From assembly GCA_049515555.1 (NCBI GenBank), contig JBEKTY010000020.1, positions 5,785-69,784 of the forward strand: a stretch of DNA of 64,000 nucleotides. Direction: 5' to 3'. Origin of the DNA: JBEKTY01 sp049515555 (lineage in GTDB: Bacteria > Planctomycetota > Planctomycetia > Pirellulales > Thermoguttaceae). Below the pieces are notes generated by a model, which made no database searches, was not told where the DNA came from, and was given only the letters and a program-made list of their open reading frames with translations. Numbering within the stretch: position 1 is the stretch's first letter; every line of letters begins with the position of its first letter. Of this stretch, positions 1 through 8,720 are shown piece by piece. A program made the position numbers and the translations under genes.

Positions 1-1593
1 CGGGTCGAGGCGAAGTTTGCCGTCCGCGCCCCGCGGATAGTGTTTATCGAAAAACAGCAGGACCTCCCGGGCAAAGGGCACCAGCACGCGGTCGCGAAAG
101 GTGGTGTCGCCCGTGTAATTGACGTAATCGAGCATCATCGCGGTCGTCTCCAGGCCGCTGGTGAAGTAATAATCATGATACCAGCCCTCGTATTTTTCGC
201 CGGGCCTGGTTTTGGGTGGGTGGCTGCCCTTGTCGCAATCCCATTCACCGCCGGTGGGAGCGATGTTCTCGCGGTAATAGGCGCCGTCGTGCCCGAACCA
301 GGCCTTGGTGATGGCCTTTCGCATGGGAAGCAGGTTCGAGTAGTAGTCGAAGAACGGCTTCATCAGGTCGAAGTCGCCGCCGGCCAGCAGCGGCCAGTAC
401 AGCAGGCGCTGGTTTTGGTATGTGAAGCGGCGTCCCCACGGCCGGTCGTCTTCGCCCGTGAGTCGCGTTCCATGTGGCTGAGGAACGGCAGCGGATCCGG
501 GCTTGTCGTCTTTCGCTTTCACGCGCAACTGCTGGGTGAAGATCCCGCCGTTGAACTTGGTCTGGATCCGGCCGCGGCTCTGGCAGGCCATCAGAAAGCG
601 GAAGACGCTGTAGCTCTGCGTCGCCAGCGCGGCGCCATCCTCCTCGTCGCGACGGCCGTCGGGCGGAGGCTCGCCCTTGAACTTCTCCCGTGCGTCCGCC
701 GGCACGGTGTTGTCAGAGGCGATGATCCAGCTTCGCTTCCAGAAGCTGGCCCACCACGCGCGGTGCTTTTCCCAGTCTGTCATCGCGTCCACCGGACGCG
801 CTGCCTGCTTCTCGATGGCCTCGATCCAGTTCGCAGCTCTGGGCGTCTGCATCGAGCAGGCATGGATGCGGATGTCGAAAGACTTCCCCCTCCCCGCAAG
901 CGCGCCCTCGTTGAGTGTCAGCGTCGGACTCTCGATCAGGTTCCCAAACGTGTTGAAGCGGTAGGGATCCGGGAACGTGGCTGCCATGTGCTCGACCTGG
1001 TAGGTCTTCAAGTCGGCCGAGTAGACGCTTTTGTCGCCGACGGGAAAATACCAAAGAATCTTTCCGCGGCGCTCGAGCGGCATGTCCTGCGTGCCGTCCG
1101 GACGCTTCCAGAACTCCGTCCGGACGCTGACCGCGATCTCGCGGGGGGCTGCGATTTCGACGTGATAGACCGGCCGCAGTGCGTCCGCCCAGACCCGCAC
1201 CGTCACGCCGTCCGCCTCGATCCGGATCGAGCCGCTCGGCAAGTCCAGGGTCTGCCGGAACGGCCTGCCGGATTTGAACGGATTGGGGTTGAGCGCCACC
1301 CGCACGCGCCCCGTCTTGTAAATGTCGCCGGAGGAATTGAATGCATCATTTTTCGACAGCAGCAGATACAAGTCGCCATTCTCGATTGCATACACGCCGG
1401 CGCCGATGTCTCCGTTGCCGATGGGCATCACGCCGGACGCGTCCTGCGATGGACTGTTCCAGACGACGTTGTAGCGGGCCATGCGTTGCGCGGCGGAGGC
1501 ATCTGCCGCCGGCCCCGCTGCGTGCAATGCGGCTAGTGGCGCCAGCAGCAGGACGGCGGCGCAGGCCATTAAAGTGTTTATTGTTGTCTTCAT
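1..1593 (-). CDS. Secreted DUF5703-type glycoside hydrolase-like protein, 3' part outside window
   Basis: This reading frame is open on the minus strand from an ATG at 1593 to the left edge (531 codons), so the C-terminus is missing. The first ~30 residues form a clear signal peptide: a short basic start, a hydrophobic core rich in A, L and V, and an Ala-rich cleavage region. The mature N-terminus reads YNVVWNSPSQDASGVMPIG followed by NGDIGAG, the hallmark opening of DUF5703 proteins, which resemble family 95 glycoside hydrolases. Later stretches such as LLYWPLLAGGDFD and YYFTSGLETTAMMLDY are typical of the (alpha/alpha)6 barrel of such enzymes. By family it would act on polysaccharide outside the cytoplasm; the substrate is unknown. 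It looks chromosomal, outside the mobile element. The family call is from memory of motifs and is fairly secure; the enzymatic activity is not shown. Confidence 0.8.
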   Translation of the reverse strand, partial: MKTTINTLMACAAVLLLAPLAALHAAGPAADASAAQRMARYNVVWNSPSQDASGVMPIGNGDIGAGVYAIENGDLYLLLSKNDAFNSSGDIYKTGRVRVALNPNPFKSGRPFRQTLDLPSGSIRIEADGVTVRVWADALRPVYHVEIAAPREIAVSVRTEFWKRPDGTQDMPLERRGKILWYFPVGDKSVYSADLKTYQVEHMAATFPDPYRFNTFGNLIESPTLTLNEGALAGRGKSFDIRIHACSMQTPRAANWIEAIEKQAARPVDAMTDWEKHRAWWASFWKRSWIIASDNTVPADAREKFKGEPPPDGRRDEEDGAALATQSYSVFRFLMACQSRGRIQTKFNGGIFTQQLRVKAKDDKPGSAAVPQPHGTRLTGEDDRPWGRRFTYQNQRLLYWPLLAGGDFDLMKPFFDYYSNLLPMRKAITKAWFGHDGAYYRENIAPTGGEWDCDKGSHPPKTRPGEKYEGWYHDYYFTSGLETTAMMLDYVNYTGDTTFRDRVLVPFAREVLLFFDKHYPRGADGKLRLDP

Positions 1594-1700
1594 TGGTGAT
1601 TCTTTCGCACATAGGCGGGCAACCGTGCGCTTCTCGGCATACAGCCGGTTCGCCAGCCCACATTTTAGCGACGCCAAATGCCTCGTCAAGAATAGTTGGT

Positions 1701-1915
1701 TTTCTGACTCTCGGCCGGCGATTCGATCCTGCTCCGCTGCTGTTGTTGAAAACCAGTCCGAGATCGCCATCTCGGTGATCAAAGCGGCGCATCGCAGTCA
1801 AAAGTGAAGTTTCCAACAACGAACGCACAGATACCTGTGGGGGGAGCCATCGATAGCCACTCCGCGCTGATGCACTGCGGCGTCTTCAACGCGCCACACC
1901 AACCTCGGGGGCGCG
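1701..1915. repeat. Dispersed ~210-bp repeat, inverted partner at 60019-60226
   Basis: Read on the plus strand this block matches the reverse complement of 60019-60226 almost throughout. Shared landmarks in order are tttctgac, cagtccgagat, gccatctcg, gtttccaa, aacgcacagatacct and cggcgtcttcaacgcgcca. It lies upstream of the glycoside hydrolase gene. No protein is convincing in it. It is probably one member of a genome-wide intergenic repeat family; function unknown. Confidence 0.75.
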
Positions 1916-1941
1916 GCCAACCCGAAAGCTTTTCGAGACCG

Positions 1942-1978
1942 CTTGCCTGCGGAGGAGGGGCACTCCTCCGCAGGCAAG
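1942..1978. other. Perfect 16-bp-stem hairpin
   Basis: The arms cttgcctgcggaggag and ctcctccgcaggcaag are perfectly complementary around a five-base loop. No T-run follows on either strand, so it is not a classical intrinsic terminator. It lies between the dispersed repeat and the insertion sequence. The rest of 1979-2451 shows no convincing gene. A short minus-strand stretch at about 2296-2440 with acidic helical content could be a gene remnant. Confidence 0.5.
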
Positions 1979-2451
1979 GAAATGTCCTGCCATCCCCTCG
2001 TGTAGAGAAAACGGACAACCTCTTGCATGGTAATTTAGCCGCTCAGTGCCCCAGTTTTTCTTGACATCTGCTGCTCCAGCCCCGCCTTGCCCGCCACGAG
2101 GCCCACCCTGGCCAAAGCTACCAAGCGCGGCTCCTGGCCCGCGTCGGGGCTGTGGCGCGGCGTTTGCGGGCCTTGCCGGACCCGGCGGGCGGCCTTTTGC
2201 CTTGGCCACATTCCGGCTGCGGGCTATTGGCCGGCCACCTTCGCAGACGATCACGCCCGATAGCCGGCGGGATCCGTCATAGGAGAACAGTCTTATCATT
2301 TCGCCTGCGGCTGCTCCTTGCCGTTCATGATCCCGGCATCCGGCGCGGCGAGCCTCTGAATTTCCTCCTCCAGCATTTGAATCCGCTCTTCGACGGACCA
2401 GTCTCCGACGCTCCCCGCCCAACGTTCTAGCAATGAAATCAGGTATACTCG

Positions 2452-2470
2452 TGTCCTTCCGGCAAGCGTG
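2452..2470 (+). repeat. Left terminal inverted repeat of the IS66 element
   Basis: Nineteen bases identical to the reverse complement of 5903-5921. One more outward base also matches. Confidence 0.8.
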
Positions 2471-2556
2471 CAAAATCTTCGCACGGCGGGCGGACCGTGG
2501 TCGCTGGGGTCGGAGGGGATGGCGGCCGGCCGCGGCAGCCGACGTTGGGCGGCCGG

Positions 2557-3135
2557 TTACGATGGTGATGCCTCGAATTGCTGACGCAGCGTCTGAAGCT
2601 CCTTATCGCAAACAAACCCCATGCAGTCACGTTTGCGCATCTTCGTGCACCACGCGGCAACCTCGTCCGCCGGCAGATCGCACCTGTGGAGGGCTTTGAT
2701 GACCACCTGCAAGCACTCTTCGAGGTCGTCGGTCATCAATCCCTCATCGCTCATTTCGACCTGATAGCTTCCTTTGGCCATCAACTCTAAGGACAGTTCC
2801 ATCGCCGATCGCAACTGCCCAAGGCCGATCAAGCGGCCCAGGTTGCGTTTCACCGCGTTATACGCCGCGTGGTCGTAGCGGAAATTGCGATTCATGTCTC
2901 GCTTGTCGAAATAGGTCGCATCCGTGATCGCCTGGCGGATTGCGGCTACGAGTTCCTGGGGCGGGGCTTCCAACTCGAATCGTGCATCAAGCCGCCGGAG
3001 AATTCCGCGATCGTCGCCGGCGAACTCCAGCAGCGCGTCAATCAACTCGCGTTTCGTGCGTTTCGCCAGCGCCTTGCGCAGCCTTTCCAGGGCATCAGTC
3101 GAGTGGGCAGCTTTCTTCGGACGGCGTTTGGACAT
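2557..3135 (-). CDS. IS66 passenger protein, helical, function unknown
   Basis: This 192-residue protein overlaps the 3' end of tnpC by 41 bp and lies inside the terminal inverted repeats, so it travels with the insertion sequence. A basic start (MSKRRPKKA) is followed by a mostly helical body with the sequences RTKRELIDALLEFAG, YNAVKRNLGRLIGLGQL and VEMSDEGLMTDDLEECLQV. It resembles the helical C-terminal segment seen in proteins associated with SWIM zinc fingers, but no SWIM motif is present here. No catalytic motif is visible. As a passenger it could modulate transposition or act as a stability or immunity factor; both ideas are inference. Start ATG at 3135 chosen because it precedes the lysine-rich N-terminus and allows coupling to tnpC. 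Confidence 0.65.
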   Translation of the reverse strand: MSKRRPKKAAHSTDALERLRKALAKRTKRELIDALLEFAGDDRGILRRLDARFELEAPPQELVAAIRQAITDATYFDKRDMNRNFRYDHAAYNAVKRNLGRLIGLGQLRSAMELSLELMAKGSYQVEMSDEGLMTDDLEECLQVVIKALHRCDLPADEVAAWCTKMRKRDCMGFVCDKELQTLRQQFEASPS

Positions 3136-4909
3136 CTCTCATTCCTTCCAGCGTTTGGCGGTAGTTCCACGGCATCCAGTTCTGCGGGTTCGCGCTCGCT
3201 GAGCCCGCGTGGCGATCGAGTTCGGTAAGGTAGTCGAAGGGATTCGCCCCGGCGAGCTCGCAGGTGTGAATCAGGCTCATGAAAACGTCCCCCACGTGGG
3301 CGCCGTGGCGGGTCTTGTAGAACAAGGAATTCCGCCTATGCCGGATGGCCTTCTTCAATGCCCGTTCGCAGACGTTGTTGTCCAGTGGCGCCCCCGGCAC
3401 GCGCAGGAAGAGCGTCAGCTTCTCCCAGCGCTTCAGCAGGTACGAAATCGCTCCGCCGAGCGCTGAGTTGGGCTCCACACGCCGCTCGTCGAACTGTCGT
3501 ACAAGCCAGATGTGGAGTTCCTCCATCGTCGGACCGCTCTGGGCCTGGTGAAAGAGCAGTCGTTCCTCGGGCGATAGATTCCGCTCTCGGGCGATTGCGT
3601 CGTTGTGGTAGACCACGGAGAATGCCTCCAACACATGCTGGCACTCTTCGGGAAATCGGTCGGCCACATCGACGAACTGCCGCCGGCCGTGGGCCAGGCA
3701 ATTCGCCACGATCGTCTTCAGCTTGCCAGGCAGGTTCCGCGTCAGCGCATCGCACATCTGAATCGGTGGGGGCAATCCCGCCGCACGCCGGACCAGCACG
3801 TCCTTGAGGTTCTCCCCGGCATGCTGGCGGCCGCTGAGGAACAACGCGATCTTGTGCCCTTCAGCCGTGGCCACGATCCCCGAGGTGAACGTGCCCGTGC
3901 GCTCCGGCCCCGGCTCCTTCGCAGAGTTCTCCAGCGGGCCTTCCGTGGCGGCTCCGGCAAGGTCGTCGGCCGCGTCCTCGGCCAAGGCTGCTTGCCGGGC
4001 TCGCTCGCCCATCAGCTCCAGGATCTTGACCCCCGTGTCGTCGTTATGGAGCACGTCGCCTTTGGCCGCTTGCCGGAGCAGTTCTTCAAAGATCGGCTGG
4101 GCACGCTCGGCCTGGGCCTCGACGATGTCCCACTGGGTCGAGGCGGGCAGGGGAATCCCCAGGCCCGCTTGCAGCTTCTCCGCGCGGTTGAAGGGCATCC
4201 CGTTTCCGTATTTCAGCAGGGCGATCATGCTGCCGACCGTCGCCTCGCGCTTCTCCGCGCCGGCACCATCGGGCGGCTCGGCGGTGAAGACCACGCCGCA
4301 CAGATTGCAGCGCAGCTTCTGGAGATAATAGACCGTGGCCCCCACGGGCGCCTGGCCCACCAGCCGCACCACCACGCCCGGGCGGCCCGTCTCGTAGAGC
4401 GTGCCTTCTTCACACTTCGGGCAGGGGTCGCCCGGCTGGAGCGACTCGTGCCGCACCTCGATCTTCTCGGCGCCGGTATAGGCGTCGGCCCCGTTGCGGC
4501 CGTGCCCCGGCTGCCCCTGGGGTGCTTCGCCCGACGCCTGGGAATCGTTCCCAGCAGGGAGCTCCCCGGACGCCTCCGTAGCCGCCTTCGCGCCGGCCTC
4601 GGATTGCGTGGCGGCGGGTAACTCTGCGGCGGCCTGAGCCTCTGGGGACGCCAGTGTGCTGTCCGCGCTCGTCAAGCCGCCGATCACCGCCGACGTCTTC
4701 TCGGTCTTCACGCCGAAGAGCATCTGCCGCAAGCGGCGGATCGTGGTCTCCTTGTCGCCTACCACGTTGACCAAGTGCACATAGGCCCCGATCACGGCAC
4801 GAATCGTCTCGTAGTCGCCCGCGTCGAGTTCCTTGGCCTCCAAACGCCGCAGAATCTCTTCCAGCTTGTTCATGTCCAGCTCGACGATCGTGGGCTGCGC
4901 TTGGATCAT
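3095..4909 (-). CDS. tnpC: IS66-family DDE transposase TnpC
   Basis: The catalytic transposase of the element, 604 residues from the ATG at 4909 (MIQAQPTIVELD); a longer upstream frame lacks family similarity. Visible features are the N-terminal leucine-rich helical region, the low-complexity spacer rich in A, E, G and Q, the zinc-binding CPKC...CNLC pair, and the DDE catalytic core with HNDDTGVKIL, CDALTRN and PLDNNVCERALKK. These are the classic IS66 signature blocks. Length is somewhat above the family norm of ~500-530 because of the spacer. The frame is intact, so the enzyme may be active. Together with TnpA and TnpB it catalyses cut-and-paste movement. Confidence 0.93.
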   Translation of the reverse strand: MIQAQPTIVELDMNKLEEILRRLEAKELDAGDYETIRAVIGAYVHLVNVVGDKETTIRRLRQMLFGVKTEKTSAVIGGLTSADSTLASPEAQAAAELPAATQSEAGAKAATEASGELPAGNDSQASGEAPQGQPGHGRNGADAYTGAEKIEVRHESLQPGDPCPKCEEGTLYETGRPGVVVRLVGQAPVGATVYYLQKLRCNLCGVVFTAEPPDGAGAEKREATVGSMIALLKYGNGMPFNRAEKLQAGLGIPLPASTQWDIVEAQAERAQPIFEELLRQAAKGDVLHNDDTGVKILELMGERARQAALAEDAADDLAGAATEGPLENSAKEPGPERTGTFTSGIVATAEGHKIALFLSGRQHAGENLKDVLVRRAAGLPPPIQMCDALTRNLPGKLKTIVANCLAHGRRQFVDVADRFPEECQHVLEAFSVVYHNDAIARERNLSPEERLLFHQAQSGPTMEELHIWLVRQFDERRVEPNSALGGAISYLLKRWEKLTLFLRVPGAPLDNNVCERALKKAIRHRRNSLFYKTRHGAHVGDVFMSLIHTCELAGANPFDYLTELDRHAGSASANPQNWMPWNYRQTLEGMRDVQTPSEESCPLD

Positions 4910-5055
4910 GAAAGGATGCCACGCAAGGTGACGAAACGAGCGAAACCGCGGGCAACCTCGGCGAAAATGGTTGCCTGCAGCAGGGCTCCCTTTCGCGCAC
5001 ACACACCATAGCACAAGCCGCACGAAAACAGGAAGAGCAATTCGCGGTTATCCGC

Positions 5056-5409
5056 TTATCCCACCGCCCGCCACACCGGCGCCGCCCGGGTGCCTTCGGG
5101 ATCGCCGGCCGCCAGCAGCACCTGCAACTGATGGGCCGCCAGCGCCTTGGTAGCCGCGTGGGCCGCGGTTGGCCACCAGCGGAACCGCCCCCTGGAAAGA
5201 CGCTTGTGGCACAGCCAAAAACCTTGGCCGTCGTAAACCAGTACCTTCAACGCCGTCGCCGGCCGGTTGCGGAAGACGAACACCCATCCGCCAAACGGGT
5301 CCTGCTTGAGCACCTCTTTGCAGACCCGCGCCAAGCCGTCGATCCCCCGGCGGAAATCCGTCGGCTCGACCGCCACCACGATCCGCATCTGCGGCGTGAG
5401 CTGAATCAT
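5056..5409 (-). CDS. tnpB: IS66 accessory protein TnpB
   Basis: A 117-residue protein with the diagnostic TnpB blocks: VVAVEPTDFRRGIDGLA near the N-terminus, DPFGGWVFVFRNRPATALKVL in the middle and YDGQGFWLCHKRLSRGRF after it. The start ATG at 5409 overlaps the tnpA stop in an ATGA arrangement, indicating translational coupling. TnpB is required with TnpC for IS66 transposition, though its biochemical role is not settled. The C-terminal ~25 residues (from about WWPTAAHAA) are Ala-rich and within normal variation for the family. Confidence 0.92.
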   Translation of the reverse strand: MIQLTPQMRIVVAVEPTDFRRGIDGLARVCKEVLKQDPFGGWVFVFRNRPATALKVLVYDGQGFWLCHKRLSRGRFRWWPTAAHAATKALAAHQLQVLLAAGDPEGTRAAPVWRAVG

Positions 5410-5837
5410 GACGCGGGATTCCAGAAGCTGCGGCTGAGTTCCGCCAGGTCGGGCATTGCGATGCCCTTCAGATGAACCCGCATCTTCGCCCCGGCGGCGT
5501 CCTCCAATTCCAACGTGCATTCGCACGGGCCGCCCGTTGGGGAAGGAGCCAATTCGAGAAAGGCGGGCACCGACGCGAAACGTTGGCCGGCGGCACTCCG
5601 TTCATGCCCGCCAGCACCGGCAGCCCCTTCCTCGATGCGCTGTTTGAGTGCGCTATAGTTGACCCGCAACATCTTGGCGGTGCGGGAAATCCCATACGCG
5701 CCGGCCATCTTCGCCGCCAACGCCCACAACACTCCGGGAATGCGGGTAGGAATCTTACGGGTCCGCCGCCAACGCTCGAATCGCCGCTGCACCCCCTTGA
5801 ACTGCGTCGGCAGGGGGCGTGCCCTTCTGGTACCCAT
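5406..5837 (-). CDS. tnpA: IS66 accessory protein TnpA
   Basis: First gene of the insertion sequence, 143 residues from the ATG at 5837 (MGTRRARPLPTQF). The segment GISRTAKMLRVNYSALKQRI is a helix-turn-helix typical of IS66 TnpA proteins, and the C-terminal half carries the beta-rich stretch around CTLELEDAAGAKMRVHLKG. An upstream ATG at 5882 would add 15 residues without family support. The stop overlaps the start of tnpB. Likely binds the IS ends or regulates transposase expression. Confidence 0.85.
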   Translation of the reverse strand: MGTRRARPLPTQFKGVQRRFERWRRTRKIPTRIPGVLWALAAKMAGAYGISRTAKMLRVNYSALKQRIEEGAAGAGGHERSAAGQRFASVPAFLELAPSPTGGPCECTLELEDAAGAKMRVHLKGIAMPDLAELSRSFWNPAS

Positions 5838-5902
5838 TGGCTGTCCTCCACAAGCTCTCGTCTCGACAGCCCACGATACCACACCGCCAAAAACGCTTCA
5901 CA

Positions 5903-5921
5903 CACGCTTGCCGGAAGGACA
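5903..5921 (-). repeat. Right terminal inverted repeat of the IS66 element
   Basis: Reverse complement of 2452-2470 over all 19 bases. It lies ~65 bp upstream (5') of the tnpA start at 5837. Confidence 0.8.
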
Positions 5922-5977
5922 CTCCCGATGCTTTTCAGCGGGTAGCCGGGCTTACGGTCTTTCTTGGGAGCATTCCC

Positions 5978-7270
5978 ATGGGTGAACGTGTCAAAGTGTC
6001 CGTGGTGGAGTTCGGGGACCGCCGGCATTACATGATGCAATGGCGAGATCCCGTGACCGGGCGGAAGAAAAGCAAGTCAACCAAGGTGGAGCGGACCGGC
6101 CGGGCCAAAGAGCGGAAGGAGGCCGAGCGGGTGGCCGCGAAGTTCGAGGCCGAGCTACGGGAGGGCCGCTACCACGAGCCGTTGCGGGCGACGTGGGCCG
6201 AGTTCCGGGAGCGGTACGAAATGGAAGTCCTGCCCAGCCTGGCCAGGAAGACGGACGAGAAGTTCTCGGTTGTGTTCAATTCGGTGGAGCGGGCGTTGAA
6301 CCCCGATCGGCTGGCCCACCTGACCGAATCCCGCATCAGCGCGTGGCAAGCCAAACTGCGGCAAGACGGCCTGACCGAAACGACGATCAAGGGTTACTCT
6401 GCCCACCTGAAAGCCGCCTTGCGGTGGGCCGAGCGTATGGGCCTGTTGGTCAAGGCCCCGAAGATCGACATGCCAAAGCGGGCCAAGGGGTCCAAGGTGA
6501 TGAAGGGCCGGCCCATCACGGGCGAAGAGTTCGAGCGAATGTTGGCCAAGGTGGCCGACGCGGCGATCGGCCAGCCGAAAGAGGGCCAAGAAGGGCCAAC
6601 CCCGGAAAGGGCCGAACGCAACCGGGCGATCATCGACTCCTGGAAACACTACCTGCGCGGGCTGTGGCTGTCGGGGTTACGGCTGTCCGAATCCCTGGAA
6701 CTGTGGTGGGACCGTGATGATCGGCTGTGTGTGGACCTGTTGGGGACGCACCCCATGTTGCGAATCCCGGCTGAGTGCGAGAAGGGCAACCAAGATCGGG
6801 TGTTACCGATGGCCCCGGAGTTTGCCGAGTTCCTGTTGGCCACCCCCGAAGGCGAGCGGACCGGCCGGGTGTTCAAGCCGATGGCCCGAGCGGTCCGCGG
6901 GGAGCGGCTGTGCCATTTCCAGGTATCCCGCATCGTGGTCAGGATCGGGAAGGCCGCGGGCGTAAAGGTGGCAACCGACCCCCGATCGGGAACCGTCAAG
7001 TTCGCTTCGGCCCACGACCTGCGCCGGTCATTCGGGGAGCGGTGGTCCGCCCGGATCATGCCCACCGACCTGATGGCCCTAATGCGACATGAGAGCATCG
7101 AAACCACGTTGCGGTACTACGTCGGCCGCAACGCGCAGAACACGGCCAAGACGTTGTGGGAAGCCCACAAAAAGGCCGTCAGCGGTAACACTTTGGGTAA
7201 CAGTCGCCAGATTACGCCCGAAGCGACCACCGAGGGGCACAATGTAAACCCTTGCACAGTCGAGGGTTAG
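5978..7270 (+). CDS. Tyrosine recombinase / integrase adjacent to tRNA-Lys
   Basis: A 430-residue tyrosine recombinase. The ATG at 5978 (MGERVKVSVVEFGDRR) has a purine-rich GGGAG site upstream. Longer upstream starts run into the right end of the IS66 element and are unlikely. Domains: an N-terminal arm-binding fold (residues ~1-70), a SAM-like core-binding domain (~70-160, VLPSLARKTDEKF... then LKAALRWAERMGL), and a catalytic domain with Arg in SGLRLSESLELWW, Lys in CEKGNQDRVLPM, HDLRRSF, and MRHESIETTLRYY with the nucleophilic Tyr. All catalytic residues are present. The stop lies four bases from the 3' end of tRNA-Lys, so the gene may belong to an older or degraded element on this side of the tRNA. 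It is not the integrase located inside the 52-kb element. Confidence 0.9.
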   Translation: MGERVKVSVVEFGDRRHYMMQWRDPVTGRKKSKSTKVERTGRAKERKEAERVAAKFEAELREGRYHEPLRATWAEFRERYEMEVLPSLARKTDEKFSVVFNSVERALNPDRLAHLTESRISAWQAKLRQDGLTETTIKGYSAHLKAALRWAERMGLLVKAPKIDMPKRAKGSKVMKGRPITGEEFERMLAKVADAAIGQPKEGQEGPTPERAERNRAIIDSWKHYLRGLWLSGLRLSESLELWWDRDDRLCVDLLGTHPMLRIPAECEKGNQDRVLPMAPEFAEFLLATPEGERTGRVFKPMARAVRGERLCHFQVSRIVVRIGKAAGVKVATDPRSGTVKFASAHDLRRSFGERWSARIMPTDLMALMRHESIETTLRYYVGRNAQNTAKTLWEAHKKAVSGNTLGNSRQITPEATTEGHNVNPCTVEG

Positions 7271-7274
7271 GAAG

Positions 7275-7347
<73 letters not shown>

Positions 7348-7367
7348 TGATTGACTTTACGACGACG

Positions 7368-7401
7368 TGATATAGAATGAAATGCGGTTCTGATACAGAA
7401 T
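7368..7401 (+). promoter_or_regulatory. Putative integrase arm-type sites, left end
   Basis: Two direct copies of TGATAYAGAAT, at 7368-7378 and 7391-7401, lie between tRNA-Lys and the integrase start. The same two words recur at the right end (59346 and 59358). Their presence at both ends and nowhere else I noticed suggests binding sites for integrase or excisionase. They overlap the presumed integrase promoter and the element-derived upstream region of the tRNA gene. Confidence 0.6.
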
Positions 7402-7421
7402 TCGCGTTTCGGAGGCATATC

Positions 7422-8627
7422 ATGGGTCGTCCTGCAAAGCCCTGGTACTGGAAAGCCCGCAAAATCTGGTGCGTCTGCCACAAGGGAGAGAGAATACTCC
7501 TTGGGCCTGATCGTGCTGAAGCTCTCCGCCAGTACCATCAGATTATGGCGAAACCAGAGGAGAAACGCCAGCCCGTCCAGTGGGGGGCAGTCGCCGCAAT
7601 CCTCGATGACTTCTTGACTTGGACCGAGGAAAACCGGGCGGCCAAGACCTACACCCGTTATAGGGATTTCATCCAGTCCTTCGTTAGTAAATACGGAAGG
7701 ATGGAAGCGGGCGACCTCAACCCGTCGCACGTCACCACCTGGCTCAATTCCCACAAGGGCTGGAATTCGACGACGAAACGAAACGCAATCACCGCTCTAC
7801 AGAGGGGATTCAACTGGGCGGTCAAGAACCGCGGCCTGCTTCGCAATCCCATCCGCGGCATGGAGAAGCCCGAGGCGAAACGCCGCACGGCGGTCATCAC
7901 GTCGGCCGAATTCGACGAACTGCTAAAACACGTCCATGACGTGCCGTTCCACGACTTGCTGATCGTCTCCTACGATTCCGGCAGCCGGCCCCAGGAGACC
8001 AAACAACTGGAGGCTCGGCACCTGCAACTCGATAAGCAGCGGGCCGTCATTCCCGGCGAAGAGGCCAAGCGAGGCCGAACGCGAGCGATTTACTTTCCCA
8101 CCGACAGGAGCCTCGAAATCGTTACGCGGCTCGCCAAGAAACACCCGACCGGCCCGCTCTTCCGAAACAACGAGGGCCGAGCCTGGACGGGATTCGCGGT
8201 CAAGCTGCGGTTCGACCGTATTCAGGTTTCCATCGGCCGGCAGGAGATGGCCAAACGGGGAGTCGCTTCGGCCGTCACCGAGGCTGAAATCGATGCCCTG
8301 GCTCGCGATTGGTCCAAAGCCCGCCAGAACCGAACGACCGACAAGAAGACGCCCACGAAGCTCTCAGAACTCCGCTCCTTGGCAAGAAAGAAGCTCGTCG
8401 CCAAAGAGGCAAAACAGTACGCCAAGCGATTCCGCCAGTACGACCTGCGGCACAGCTTCGTGACACGGAAACTCCGGGCCGGCGTCGATTCACACGTCGT
8501 AGCAGCCCTCGTCGGCCACAAAGACACGAAGATGATCGACGCTGTCTACTCGCACGTGGCCGATGACCCACAGTTCATGCTGGAGGCGGCCAAGAAGGAA
8601 GTCGCCGCGAGAGACCGTGCTCCCTGA
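7422..8627 (+). CDS. int: Tyrosine integrase of the 52-kb element
   Basis: A 401-residue tyrosine recombinase. The ATG at 7422 (MGRPAKPWYWKARKIW) is chosen because GGAGG lies seven to eleven bases upstream; the upstream ATG at 7377 sits inside an arm-type repeat. Residues ~1-60 form a beta-rich arm-binding domain, ~65-155 the core-binding helices, and the rest the catalytic domain. Catalytic Arg is in DSGSRPQETKQLEA, the second Arg in YDLRHSFVTRKL (Tyr replaces the usual first His), then LVGHKDTKMIDAVYSHV with the His and nucleophilic Tyr. It lies next to attL, the normal place for an element's own integrase, and presumably recombines attP with the 5' half of tRNA-Lys. Confidence 0.93.
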   Translation: MGRPAKPWYWKARKIWCVCHKGERILLGPDRAEALRQYHQIMAKPEEKRQPVQWGAVAAILDDFLTWTEENRAAKTYTRYRDFIQSFVSKYGRMEAGDLNPSHVTTWLNSHKGWNSTTKRNAITALQRGFNWAVKNRGLLRNPIRGMEKPEAKRRTAVITSAEFDELLKHVHDVPFHDLLIVSYDSGSRPQETKQLEARHLQLDKQRAVIPGEEAKRGRTRAIYFPTDRSLEIVTRLAKKHPTGPLFRNNEGRAWTGFAVKLRFDRIQVSIGRQEMAKRGVASAVTEAEIDALARDWSKARQNRTTDKKTPTKLSELRSLARKKLVAKEAKQYAKRFRQYDLRHSFVTRKLRAGVDSHVVAALVGHKDTKMIDAVYSHVADDPQFMLEAAKKEVAARDRAP

Positions 8628-8720
8628 CCTGCGGCTCTCCGCCGCCGAGCAAAGCAGTCTCGTGAGGCTCCACACCTCAGTGTGCGAGCCAGATGACGCG
8701 ACGCGACCGCTGTCGGACAG

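Larger units (their letters stand above)
2452..5921 (-). mobile_element. IS66-family insertion sequence with passenger gene
   Basis: The element is bounded by a perfect 19-bp terminal inverted repeat, tgtccttccggcaagcgtg at 2452-2470 and its complement at 5903-5921. Inside, on the minus strand, are the three IS66 genes in canonical order tnpA-tnpB-tnpC, then an extra gene (2557-3135) before the left end. The length of 3470 bp is about 1 kb longer than a typical IS66, which the passenger explains. I do not see an 8-bp target duplication at the ends. The right end lies ~57 bp upstream of the integrase start at 5978, so the insertion may have separated that gene from its original promoter. Confidence 0.85.

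Noticed and set aside
40..1536. A 498-residue plus-strand frame at the left end
   Set aside because: Antisense to the signal-peptide-bearing glycoside hydrolase; Arg/Val/Gly-rich and without motifs.
2296..2484. A 62-residue minus-strand frame crossing the left IS66 end
   Set aside because: Its N-terminal part lies in the inverted repeat. The C-terminal helical part could be a gene remnant, but support is too weak to annotate.
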